NCBI GenBank assembly: GCA_905221605.1
Contig: CAJNDS010001385.1
Coordinates: 1 to 20,511 of the forward strand
Reading direction: 5' to 3'
From: Symbiodinium natans
Taxonomy: Eukaryota; Sar; Dinophyceae; Suessiales; Symbiodiniaceae
DNA length: 20,511 nucleotides
A program made the translations under genes and the position numbers. Shown piece by piece: positions 1 through 8,529 of the stretch. Every line of letters starts with the position of its first letter. The first letter of the stretch is position 1. The notes under the pieces were generated by a model that was not told the DNA's origin, did not search any database, and worked only from the letters and a program-made list of their open reading frames with translations.

Positions 1-235
1 GTTTAGCGCCTAAACTAGTAAGGTCCATAGGTCAGGAGCCAACCTGTATAGTTCAGCGCCTCAACTATAAACGTCTATAGTTTAGGAGCCAAGCTTGATA
101 GTTTAGCGCCTCAACTATAAACGTCTATAGTTTAGGAGCCGCTCTTATAGTTTAACGCCAACACTACAAACGTCTACAGTTTATAGTTTAACAACACTAC
201 AAACGTCTACAGTTTATAGGGGTCGCTTTCTATAG
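1..235. repeat. About 50-bp tandem minisatellite
   Basis: Copies of a unit containing TAGTTTAGCGCC, then ACTATAAACGTC and TATAGTTTAGGAGCC, start near 49, 99 and 148, giving a period of about 50 bp. The copies shorten and diverge toward 235. The unit shares the ACTATAAACGTCTATAGT core with the 93-bp array that follows, so the two arrays are related. No coding potential is evident. The left edge lies outside the window. Confidence 0.75.
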
Positions 236-1172
236 TTTGGCATAAACGGTACCCCCGCGGGCCTAAACTGTGAACGGTACCCCCACGCGGATTTTCGGAC
301 ATTGGCTAAACTATAAACGTCGAACATTTGGGGCCACTTTCTACAGTTGGGCACCTAAACTGTAAACGGTACCCCCCACGCGGATTTTCGGACTTTGGTT
401 AAACTATAAGCGTCTATAGTTCAGGGGCCGCTTTCTTTAGTGTGGCACCTAAACCGTGAATGGTACCCCCACACGGATTCTCGGACTTTTGCTAAACTAT
501 AAACGTTTATTGTTTTAGGGGTCACTTTCTATAGCTTGACACCTGACTGTAAACGTGCAAAACGGTACCCCCTACGCGGATTTTCGGATTTTGGCTACAC
601 TGTAAGCGTCTATAGTTTAGGGGCCACTTTCTATAGTTTGGCACCTGAACTGTAAACGGTACCCTCACGCGGATTTTCGGATGTTGGCCTAGACTGTAAA
701 CGGTACCCCCACGCGGATTTTCGGCCTTTGGCTGAACTATAAACGTCGACAGTTTTTGGGGCCACCTTCTACAGTTTGGCACCTAAACTGTAAACGGTAC
801 CCCCACGCGGATTTTCGGACTTTGGCTAAACTATAAACGTCTTTAGTTTAGGGGCCACTTTCTATAGTTTGGCACCTAAACTGCAAGCGGTGCCCCCACG
901 CGGATTTTCGGACTTTGGCTAAGCTATAAACACCTATAGTTTTAGGGGTCACTTTCTATAGTTTGGCACCTGAACTGTAAATTGTAACCTCACGTGGATT
1001 TTCGGACTTTTGCGAACCTATAAACGTCTATAGTTTAGGGGCACTTTCAAACTGTAAGCGGTACCCCCGCGCGGATTTTCGGACTTTGGCTAAACTATAA
1101 ACGTTTATAGCTTAGGGGCGACTTTCTATTGTTCGGCACTTACACTATAAATGGTACCCCCGCGCGGATTTT
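236..1172. repeat. 93-bp tandem minisatellite
   Basis: The landmark CGGATTTTCGG (with variants) falls at 288, 381, 474, 577, 670, 714, 808, 901, 995, 1072 and 1165. Most intervals are 93-94 bp, with exceptions of 103, 44 and 77 that mark internal insertions or deletions. Each unit carries an internal dyad, TAAACTATA paired with TATAGTTTA around a short loop, and a second weaker dyad AGTTT/AAACT, so single strands could form serial hairpins. Copies differ by point changes. Short ORFs here, such as the one on the minus strand at 522-782, simply read through the repeat and are not taken as genes. Confidence 0.88.
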
Positions 1173-1176
1173 CGAC

Positions 1177-1310
1177 CTTCCACCTTGCTTCCACCTTGCT
1201 TCTACCGTTCTTCAACCTTGCTTCCATCTTGCTGCCACCTTGCTTCCACCTTGCTTCCACCTTGTTTCCGCTTGCTTCCACCTTCCTTGCGCGTTGCCTC
1301 CACCTTGTTG
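1177..1310 (+). repeat. CCACCTTGCTT 11-bp microrepeat array
   Basis: The motif CCACCTTGCTT and close variants recur about ten times with a period near 11 bp. The region is T/C-rich on this strand. Overlapping ORFs in several frames translate to repetitive Cys/His/Leu/Pro strings and are by-products of a repeat without stop codons. It lies between the forward 93-bp array and inverted copies of that array. Confidence 0.8.
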
Positions 1311-1324
1311 ATGACTTAGCATGG

Positions 1325-1508
1325 CTTAGCTAAAGTCCGAAAATCCGCGTGGGGTACCGTTTACAGTTCAAGTGCCAAACTATAGAAAGTGGCCCCTAAA
1401 TTATAGACGCTTATAGTTTAAACAAAGTCCGAAAATCCGCGTGGGGGTAGCGTTTGCAGTTTAGGTGCCAAACTGTAGAAAGTGGCCCCAAACTTTCGAC
1501 GTTTATAG
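1325..1508 (-). repeat. Inverted copies of the 93-bp repeat
   Basis: About two copies of the 93-bp unit appear in reverse complement. AAAGTCCGAAAATCCGCG occurs twice, with GTGCCAAACTATAGAAAGTGG and a near copy after each. They face the forward array at 236-1172 across the 11-bp microrepeat, so the locus has inverted symmetry. Confidence 0.85.
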
Positions 1509-1509
1509 T

Positions 1510-1555
1510 AGCAACGTGGAAGCGAGGTGGAAGCAAGGTGGAAGCAGGGTGGAAT
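1510..1555 (-). repeat. Inverted copy of the 11-bp microrepeat
   Basis: GTGGAAGCGAGGTGGAAGC and its continuation is the reverse complement of the CCACCTTGCTT array at 1177-1310. Together with 1325-1508 this gives the order A, B, inverted A, inverted B, which suggests an inverted duplication of a junction between two minisatellites. Confidence 0.75.
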
Positions 1556-1574
1556 TACTAGCTACGGTCAGCCG

Positions 1575-2440
1575 CCGCCGATGTTTTTCCCCCCGGGCGC
1601 AAAACCTCCAATCAATGAACGGTTTTCCCCCGGGACGCCAAACCTCCGGTCTTTCCATGCTCGCAAAACCTCCAATCGACACAGAAATGCTTCGCGGATC
1701 TACAGGAGGCGTAAAGCCTCCAATCAATTCAAAGATGGTTTTCCCTCGGCCGCAAAACCTCCAATCAATGCAACGGTCTTTCCCCCGGGCGCAAAACCTC
1801 CGGTTGGCCCAAATGGCTTCGCGATTCATATGTTGATAGAGCACGAGAACGGTGCTCAAAAGCTACATCCAACCAGTGATGTCTTTCCCCCGACAGCACC
1901 TCGGATCTGTATCCTGATATAGCACAAGTACCGGGCTTAATACCTGCCTTTGCTGTCGTGCCAGGACGGTGCTTAAACGCTACCTTTCCCCCGCCCGTGT
2001 TTTTCTCCCGGGCGCAAAACCTCCAATCAACGCAACGGTCTTTCCCCCAGGCATAAAACCTTTCTCCCGGGCATAAAACCTCCCTGCTGGCAAAACCTCC
2101 GGTCGACCCAAAAAAATGCTTCGCGGATGTACACGCTGATAGAGCACAAGCACACTGCTCAAAAGCTACGTCTAACAAGCGACGTCCTCCTCCCGACAGC
2201 AGAACCTCCAATCAACTCGCGGTCGACCCACCTGTGGATTGACATAACACAAGTACCGGGTTCGAAAGCTACGGTCAACCACCGACGTCTTCCCCCGGGC
2301 AGAAACCTCCGTTCGACCCAAACATGCTCTTCGGTTTTCTTTGTGATCTGAGCACCAGTACGGTGCTTAACAGCTACGGTCAACCATCGGTCTCTTTCCC
2401 CCGGTGCAAAACCTCCGGTTGACCCCCCTGCAGGACTAGC
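1575..2440. repeat. Degenerate GCAAAACCTCC repeat family
   Basis: The block alternates two word families. One is TTTCCCCCGGGCGCAAAACCTCC followed by AATCAA or GGTCGACCC, seen near 1599, 1664, 1752, 1791, 2012, 2090, 2201, 2301 and 2405. The other is a longer word with GATAGAGCACAAG, GCTCAAAAGCTAC and a GACGTC-like core, near 1834, 1903, 2129, 2235 and 2348. Spacing is irregular, so this is an old, rearranged repeat rather than a clean tandem array. ORFs on both strands of 118-148 codons follow the repeat and match no family I recognise. Confidence 0.7.
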
Positions 2441-2764
2441 AGGCTGCAAGAGGACTGAGATCGTGGTGGACCAAACAAGCAACTTTGACTAGGGTTTAAT
2501 ACACCCGACAAGAACACATACAAGAAGGGCGGCGAGAAAAAAACAAGAGAGTTTCCTAAACATGAGTTTAGGAAACTAAACCCTAAAAGGCGGAGCTGGC
2601 TAAGGGTGGGAGCCGCACTTGACGGCGCGGGAGGGAAACGCGTGAAATGATGTGGCCGAAGCAAGGCCCCATTCTCGGTGGCCTTGAGCGTGCTCCGGAA
2701 CCGAAACAAATTTCAAGTTTGTTCGCCCGTCCGGCCATGTCATATCCTTCTCCAGCTTCGGCGC
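2441..2764. other. Non-repetitive spacer before the telomere-type array
   Basis: No tandem structure is seen apart from a small hairpin at 2551-2576. The stretch is G/A-rich. An ORF on the minus strand (2380-2709) spans most of it but starts in the repeat family and shows no recognisable domain. Isolated AAACCCTAAA words near 2577 foreshadow the array downstream. Confidence 0.5.
2551..2576. repeat. Perfect 11-bp stem hairpin, loop ATGA
   Basis: GTTTCCTAAAC at 2551-2561 and GTTTAGGAAAC at 2566-2576 are exact reverse complements around the 4-nt loop ATGA. It is isolated in otherwise unstructured sequence, about 190 bp before the telomere-type block. No T-tract follows, so it does not look like an intrinsic terminator. 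Confidence 0.75.
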
Positions 2765-3008
2765 AAACCCTAAACCCTAAACCCTAAACCCTAAACCCTA
2801 AACCCTAAACCCTAAACCCTAAACCCTAAACCCTAAACCCTAAACCCTAAACCCTAAACCCTAAACCCAAACCCTAAAACCCTCTAAACCCTGAACCCTG
2901 ACCCTGAACCCTAGAACCCTGAACCCTGAAACCCTGAACCCGAACCCTAAACCCTGAACCCTAAACCCTGAACCCTGAACCCTAAACCCTAAACCCTAAA
3001 CCCTAAAC
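2765..3008 (+). repeat. Interstitial telomere-type (AAACCCT)n array
   Basis: Fourteen perfect AAACCCT units run from 2765, followed by a degenerate stretch (about 2869-2980) dominated by AACCCTG, GACCCTG and AGAACCCTG variants, then perfect units again to about 3008. The reverse complement TTTAGGG is the telomere repeat of plants, green algae, dinoflagellates, chromerids and coccidia. DNA lies on both sides (over 2.7 kb to the left), so this copy is internal to the contig. The C-rich strand reads rightward, the orientation expected of a left chromosome end. Confidence 0.95.
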
Positions 3009-3145
3009 CAATTGACGATTTGTTTCTTGAACCCCACAACCAATTGACGATTCGTTTTTTGGCTCCAAAAACCAATTGACGATTGCAAATCCAATTGACG
3101 ATTGGTCTTTTGGCTCTCGAAGCCAATTGACGATTGGTCTTTTGG
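3008..3145 (+). repeat. Five CCAATTGACGATT copies on a 32-bp period
   Basis: CCAATTGACGATT occurs at 3008, 3040, 3072, 3091 and 3123. Four of the steps are 32, 32, 19 and 32 bp. Between copies runs TTTTTTGGCTC-like or TCTTTTGG sequence. The first copy abuts the last telomere-type unit directly. It resembles a short telomere-associated repeat. No coding signal is seen. Confidence 0.85.
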
Positions 3146-3155
3146 GATCTTTTTT

Positions 3156-3225
3156 GCGCGCTTTTCATTGCCTTATAATAATGTTGTAAGCATGAACAGG
3201 GAAAAGGAGAGAAAGAGAGCACATG
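3156..3225 (-). repeat. Inverted copy of 16146-16212
   Basis: The reverse complement of this segment, including CCCTGTTCATGCTTACAA and AAGGCAATGAAAAGCGCGC, matches 16146-16212 with only a few differences. It begins about 10 bp after the CCAATTGACGATT repeat, so it marks the left edge of mitochondrial-like sequence. Confidence 0.85.
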
Positions 3226-4090
3226 GACGACAAAGAGGTTGGATCCTTCACTTCGTTCATCCGGCTCTTGGAACGCATGCCATCTTAACTTTTTCTTAAT
3301 TTTTTCGGTTTTCCAGTCAAGATTTACTGGATGGTGCATGAACTGTATGAGATTCCATGTTCCAAAAGTGATTGAAAATGGGATTATAATATGCGTGTTA
3401 ATGCAAGAAAACGATGAAAAAGACGCAGGAATTTTGTAATCTTGGAAATGGAAGCCTTTTTGCCCATAGAATCCGTACGCTATAAACCTAGATTTATTAT
3501 TACAATTCGTATGTGGGTTCACTCACTACTTTTATTTCTTTCGTGACATTACAAATTTTTGGAAAAAGAGTAAATTAATTGGGGACAAGATTGTGAAGAA
3601 ACTAACTCCACAAAATTTATTATCTTTTGGACATTTCATCTCACATTACGTTCGTATATTTATTATTCGCTTTTCTTTCATCTTTCTTTGTTATTATTTT
3701 TTTTTTTGTATTCTTTGCGCAAATGAAACAAATAATAAATTATATTTTTTTTTTTGCGAGAACGAAGGAACACCCCTAATATCATTTTTGCATTCTCTAC
3801 AGCATTGTATATATAACATTTAAGGCTTTTTGCGGAGTAGGAAAAGATTTCCTGAACAGTACTAAGAATATGATAATAAATGAGAAGAGAACAATAAGAA
3901 TCCTAAAAGTCGCTAGTTTCTTTCACTTTCTTATATTCACTTACAATTATAAGTTAAGTGAATAAGAAAACGAATATTCCAAATGAATATGCTTTCATCC
4001 TATTTCTCTCTTATCTTCTTATAATGGTAAATAAATCACCACATTCCTAATAAAATCCTAGAAAAGGAAATCCTATATTATCTGGGGGTG

Positions 4091-4180
4091 TCTTGGCGGT
4101 AACAAAGTGACAGAGAGAGAGTGAGAGAAGCGAACGAATGAACGGAACGGGCACGCGAGGACAGATTGAATGTTGGTTGG
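4091..4180 (+). repeat. Dispersed 90-bp repeat, copy 1
   Basis: From TCTTGGCGGTAACAA to GAATGTTGGTTGG this matches 11474-11562 with about four substitutions and one single-base indel. The inner part includes GAGAGAAGCGAACGAATGAAC. The two copies lie about 7.4 kb apart in the same orientation. Function is unknown; a structural RNA fragment or a recombination segment would both fit. Confidence 0.88.
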
Positions 4181-4390
4181 TCTCCCCACGCTCTTAATAA
4201 CCACACCTTGAGAACGCTAGAAAGAACAAGAGAAAAAGATTCCAAGAAATTTATTGTGTTTATAGCGTGCGGAGTTATAATATTACAATATGCAAGGAAC
4301 GTAGTGACCGCACGATATTAATTTTATAACGTACAGCATTTTTAATTTTTAAGAGGGCTAAATATAATAGAATGAAAACTCTTAATTATA

Positions 4391-4725
4391 TAATATGCGC
4401 ACGAAACAAAGATCATTGGTGCGCTACATTAATATTATCAACGCGGGCTATAAGTGTATTATAATTGGCCCGCAGGTACGAACACAAAGGACAGAAAAAT
4501 TATTAAAAAATGCGCACACAATGTGTTTTTTTATTAGTGCGCTTATTGTATCGTCTTTTTTTTTTTCATTGTTCGCGGGCATATAACAAAAGATGAGAAT
4601 TAGCCCGCGATTATATTATATTAAATTGTGTTTTTTTTATTATCGCGGGTAATTATAATAAATTAAATTTACCCGCGAGTCAATAATAATAGAGCGGCCA
4701 TATTATTTTATTCTTTGCCGCTCAA
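4391..4725. repeat. Cluster of six GC-stem hairpins with AT loops
   Basis: Consecutive inverted pairs are GCGCAC 4397-4402 with GTGCGC 4419-4424; GCGGGC 4443-4448 with GCCCGC 4468-4473; GCGCAC 4512-4517 with GTGCGC 4537-4542; TCGCGGGC 4573-4580 with GCCCGCGA 4603-4610; TCGCGGGTAA 4643-4652 with TTACCCGCGA 4669-4678; GAGCGGC 4692-4698 with GCCGCTC 4717-4723. Loops are 16-22 nt or slightly more and nearly all A/T. Such arrays of short inverted repeats are known from dinoflagellate and some other protist organelle genomes. Confidence 0.85.
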
Positions 4726-4757
4726 CAAAATATAATTCTTTTCATAAAGAAGAACTA

Positions 4758-5239
4758 GAAATCAGACCAAACAATTAAATTTGGTACTTTCCAAAACACC
4801 TCGAAAAATCCAAAACATACCATCGCCCCCAATTTCCGAGGCGTCCCAGAAAGACGAATAAAAAAACCATGAAGATTCCTAAAAAAGAAATACGTAGCCG
4901 TCAATTCTCAGACAAAAGCGCCTCAATCAATCCAGACGCTCAGTACAAATTTTTTTACAACTTCCAAAAAATACTAATTAATGAATTACGATTCGTGTCA
5001 TTTTTCATTCATACCAAAAAAAATTCGTATTAAGAATTCAAAATTATTTTTTTCATTAAATATTTTATTATTTCAATAGATCATATTCAAATTGGCCTAT
5101 TATTTTCTTTCAATATTAATTGTTCTTCCTTCAATTTTAAAATACCTCAAGTCTCGATAGTAGAAAACATCCCGTATTTGAAGATTTCAGAATATGATTA
5201 ATTCATTATAATTTTCTCTCAAAGAATATCAATTTCATG
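4758..5239 (-). repeat. Left arm of a large foldback inverted repeat
   Basis: In reverse complement this arm matches 5488-6025. The inner part (about 5025-5239) pairs closely with 5488-5711, sharing landmarks such as CTCGATAGTAGAAAA and TCTCTCAAAGAATATC. The outer part (4758-4990) is an inverted, diverged copy of the unit that is later tandemly repeated, with CGTCTTTCTGGGACGCCTCGG read on the minus strand. No transposase ORF is visible, so it could be a non-autonomous foldback element or a satellite inversion. Confidence 0.82.
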
Positions 5240-5487
5240 ATGGATTGATTATGAGGCGCTTTTGCCTGAGAACTGGTGGATACGTGTCGTCTTGTAGATA
5301 ATTGGATCTAACCCATGATATATCTCATTTTCGGAATTCTCGTTATTTCTTTTATTCGTCTTTCTGGCACGCCTCATGAATTGGGGGTGATGGTAGGTTT
5401 TGGATATATCGAGGTGTTTTGGAGAGTACGAAATTAGGTGAATAAAGATATTGATTGGTTCTTATCTTGGATTCTATCGGTTGGAAC
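5240..5487 (+). repeat. Foldback spacer: a diverged copy of the 379-bp unit
   Basis: The spacer between the two arms is itself a forward copy of part of the 379-bp unit: TTGATTATGAGGCGCTTTTG, GATATATCTCATTTT, then a GAATTGGGGGTGATGG-like core and ATATCGAGGTGTTTTGG. It diverges from the downstream copies by scattered substitutions and ends in different sequence. Its presence means that the unit occurs in both orientations around the arms. Confidence 0.8.
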
Positions 5488-6025
5488 ATGAAATTGATAT
5501 TCTTTGAGAGAAAATTGTTTTGAATTAATGATATTCTGAAATCTTCAAATACGGGATATTTTCTACTATCGAGACTTGAGGTATTTTCTTTTTGTAAAAT
5601 TGAAGGAAGAACAATTAATATTGAAGGAAAATAATAAGCCAATTTGAATCTGATTTATTGAAATAATAAAATATTTGATGAACTATAATTTTGAATACTT
5701 AATACGAATATATTTTGTATCATAATGACACTTATATAGATAGAATCGTGATTATTTAAGTAGTATTTTTTTTTGGAAGATATCTAATATTTGTATTGAG
5801 TTTCTGGATTGATTATGAGGCGCTTTTGTGTGAGAATAGGCGGATACGTATCGTTTTGTATATAATTTGATCTCATCCATGATATATCTCATTTTTGCGT
5901 GTCTTCGTGATTTTCTTTTATTCGTCTTTCTGGGACGCCTCGGGAATTGGGGGCGATGGTAAGTTTCTGGATATATCGAGGTGTTTTGGAGAGTACGAAA
6001 TTTGGTTGTTTGATCTCGGTTTGGA
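5488..6025 (+). repeat. Right arm of the foldback inverted repeat
   Basis: The partner of 4758-5239. The inner part carries GATATTCTTTGAGAGAAAA and TTTTCTACTATCGAG, the reverse complements of words in the left arm. One small insertion near 5584 and scattered substitutions separate the arms. The outer part merges into the first 379-bp tandem unit, so the foldback and the tandem array overlap. Confidence 0.82.
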
Positions 6026-6894
6026 CGTCGAAGCCGATTGAATTTTTATTACTACTAGAGGGGACCCGTCGATTCCATCGACGATATATTCGCCTTTTGA
6101 ATGGAAGAAGATGTACGCCAAAATTTTGAAGAAATATTTAAGTAGTATTTTTTGGAAGATATCTAATATTTGTATTGAGTTTCTGGATTGATTATGAGGC
6201 GCTTTTGTGTGAGAATTGGCGGATATGTATCGTCTTGTATATAATTGGATCTCATCCATGATATATCTCATTTTTGGGTGTCTTCGTGATTTTCTTTTAT
6301 TCGTCTTTCTGGGACGCCTCGGGAATTGGGGGCGATGGTAAGTTTCTGGATATATCGAGGTGTTTTGGAGAGTACGAAATTTGGTTGTTTGATCTCGGTT
6401 TGGACGTCGAAGCCGATTGAATTTTTATTACTACTAGAGGGGACCCGTCGATTCCATCGACGATATATTCGCCTTTTGAATGGAAGAAGATGTACGCCAA
6501 AATTTTGAAGAAATATTTAAGTAGTATTTTTTGGAAGATATCTAATATTTGTATTGAGTTTCTGGATTGATTATGAGGCGCTTTTGTGTGAGAATTGGCG
6601 GATATGTATCGTCTTGTATATAATTGGATCTCATCCATGATATATCTCATTTTTGGGTGTCTTCGTGATTTTCTTTTATTCGTCTTTCTGGGACGCCTCG
6701 GGAATTGGGGGCGATGGTAAGTTTCTGGATATATCGAGGTGTTTTGGAGAGTACGAAATTTGGTTGTTTGATCTCGGTTTGGACGTCGAAGCCGATTGAA
6801 TTTTTATTACTACTAGAGGGGACCCGTCGATTCCATCGACGATATATTCGCCTTTTGAATGGAAGAAGATGTACGCCAAAATTTTGAAGAAATA
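5756..6894 (+). repeat. 379-bp satellite, three tandem copies
   Basis: Units begin at TTAAGTAGTATTTT at 5756, 6138 and 6517. Copies two and three are nearly identical at 379 bp; the first is 382 bp owing to extra T residues and has a few substitutions. The third copy ends at about 6894. Each unit holds a small hairpin, CGTCGAT-TCC-ATCGACG (6067-6083 in unit 1). ORFs of 117 codons (minus strand) and 60 codons (plus strand) recur in each unit, but identical copies give no independent evidence of coding, and neither peptide resembles a known family. Confidence 0.93.
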
Positions 6895-7554
6895 AAGACA
6901 AATTGAAGATCCACTTAATTTCGGGATCTCTTTATAGAATTCTGAGGGCCTGACGTGCGAGCGTCAAGAAGAACTCGAACGAATGATGAAGCGTGAAGGC
7001 AAGATTTAGGGATTATATAAAGTCTAACTGCCTAAAGGAACAAAGTGTCCAAATTCGAATCCAGAAATTTATTCTACAAATGAAAATCATCATCCAAATA
7101 TTTTATGCGCTTAACAAATGAAAGGAAATCCTCATCTACGAGAGCAAGATGAATTTCGAATTGTCCAAGATTCCTCGATATATTTAAAAATCCATCATCA
7201 CCTCCAATTTTAAATCATCCCATAAAAAACGAAAAAAGAAAAATACAAATCAAAGATTCCTAAATGCAAAGAATCAAAAGTGAGATGAACCGACGATTCA
7301 AAAAATATTCTGATCAAACAAAATATGATTTCAATCTCCTCCAATAATATCCATCGTATTCAAGAAATAGATTCGATCCATGATCCTGCACGAAGGATAT
7401 CCTATCGAATGATAAGAAAATTCATAAATCATTCTTATAGATCCAAGAATATTGCGATAATATCAAGATATTAAATTTCGATGGTCCTATAGAATCTCCT
7501 CCATGAATCGAAATTCAAATGACCCAAATATTCCTGAAAAGAAGATCCCAAATC
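6895..7554. other. AT-rich stretch, nothing recognised
   Basis: After the 379-bp array the sequence becomes unique. It is A-rich on the plus strand, with many AAATC and ATTC words. I see no ORF with a recognisable domain, no tRNA-like cloverleaf and no repeat beyond a short TGACG/CGTCA dyad near 6950. Confidence 0.5.
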
Positions 7555-7990
7555 ACAGACCACCATCACGAGACCACCACCACGAGACCACCACCACAAG
7601 ACCACCACCACGAGACCACCACCACGACCCCAACACAGCCACCCGCACGGACCCCCGCCACGGACCACCACCACGGACCAACCACCACGGACCACCACCA
7701 CGGGACAACCACCACGGGACCACCACCACGGGACCACCACCACGAGACAACCACCGCAGGACCACCACCACGGAACCACCACCACGAGACAACCACCGCG
7801 GACCGCCACGGACCCACCACGACGGCCACCAGGGACCACCACCACCACCACGGACACCGCCACCACCACGACAGACCACCACTACCAAAGGAACACCACC
7901 ACCACGGCACCACCACCAAGCTGTGGGACCACCACGACGAACACCACGGGACCACGGACCACCACCACGGGACCACCACCACGGGCATTC
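7555..7990 (+). repeat. CCA/CAC-rich minisatellite, 14-bp unit
   Basis: The unit GACCACCACCACGA repeats with a 14-bp period at 7572, 7586, 7600 and 7614, then continues with variants (GGGACCACCACC, GACAACCACC, GGACCACCACCA). The plus strand is almost free of T. The long ORFs across it, such as plus-strand 7503-8168 (221 codons, His/Thr/Pro/Arg-rich) and minus-strand 7566-8153 (195 codons, Val/Trp/Gly-rich), are open in five or more frames at once because the repeat lacks stop codons. They are therefore not called as genes. Confidence 0.9.
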
Positions 7991-8195
7991 GGGAAAACCT
8001 CCCAAAACCCCAGCCTTTCAGTACCCAAAACCACCCACTCCCCACCACACCCGACAGAGCCCAAACCATGACAGCAAAAGCAAAAAACAAAACCCCCCCA
8101 AAACACGACAAAACTCCGGACACAATCCCTATACAATTTCTATTAAACCCCAAAACCCTACACCGTAAAGCGTAAAACTCTGAACCCGGGGGATC
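7991..8195. other. C/A-rich flank of the minisatellite
   Basis: The C/A bias of the minisatellite fades here without a regular period. A weak AAACCCCAAAACCCTA word near 8146 is telomere-like but single. No gene is recognised. Confidence 0.45.
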
Positions 8196-8515
8196 CCGAA
8201 AATTCCCGGAATTTAAATTCCTAGGATTTTTCGAGAGCTGTTGCTGATATGTGATCGTGAGGCCGAACCCCGTTGAACAGCTGGCGGGCGGCGACCGTCA
8301 TCGGAACTACCCTGGATCAAGAGATTTCCTTGAAGATTTCCTTGAAGGTGAAGGGGCACCCACATCATCACTGTTGCGCTGGAACCTTAAATCCAACCCG
8401 GCAAGCCCAAACCTCAATCCGGACAATTCCTAAAATTCCGGGAATTTTAAGCTCCGGGTGATTCCCAAAATTCCCAGGGTTTTTAGACAAAAAGTGTTAA
8501 AATTCCCGGAATTTT
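8196..8515. repeat. Three dispersed AAATTCCSGGAATTT palindromes
   Basis: Odd-centred perfect palindromes are found at 8200-8214 (AAATTCCCGGAATTT), 8431-8449 (TAAAATTCCGGGAATTTTA) and 8499-8515 (AAAATTCCCGGAATTTT), with partial copies such as TTCCCAAAATTCCCAGGG nearby. The sequence between 8230 and 8400 is more GC-rich, contains a direct duplication GATTTCCTTGAA GATTTCCTTGAA, and has short ORFs I do not recognise. The palindromes could be binding sites for a dimeric protein or parts of a small element. Confidence 0.6.
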
Positions 8516-8529
8516 CAGGATACCCCTGC

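Larger units (their letters stand above)
3150..4750. other. Mitochondrial-like hairpin block 1
   Basis: This AT-rich stretch shares sequence with the larger block at 11405-18253: 3156-3225 is an inverted copy of 16146-16212 and 4091-4180 is a direct copy of 11474-11562. It also shares small words such as CACTTCGTTCAT and GTGAACGNAATGAAC. Its right end holds a cluster of GC-stem, AT-loop hairpins. Small ORFs at 2989-3522 (minus strand), 3239-3439 and 3593-3823 show no family resemblance that I can name. No cox1 or cob fragment could be read here. The organelle origin is inferred from shared sequence with the block that carries cox3. Confidence 0.5.

Noticed and set aside
1465-2482. Several 107-148 codon ORFs on both strands
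   Set aside because: They follow the degenerate GCAAAACCTCC repeat and overlap each other in opposite frames. No family is recognised.
2551-2576. Intrinsic transcription terminator
   Set aside because: No T-tract follows the hairpin, and the context is eukaryotic repeat DNA without an upstream gene.
5918-6650. Repeated 117-codon minus-strand ORF
   Set aside because: It recurs because the 379-bp DNA unit recurs. There is no recognisable domain and no evidence of codon-level constraint.
7503-8168. 221-codon His/Thr/Pro/Arg-rich protein, and Trp/Val/Gly-rich ORFs on the other strand
   Set aside because: Most frames are open at once because the minisatellite lacks stop codons; the products are low-complexity readings of the 14-bp unit.
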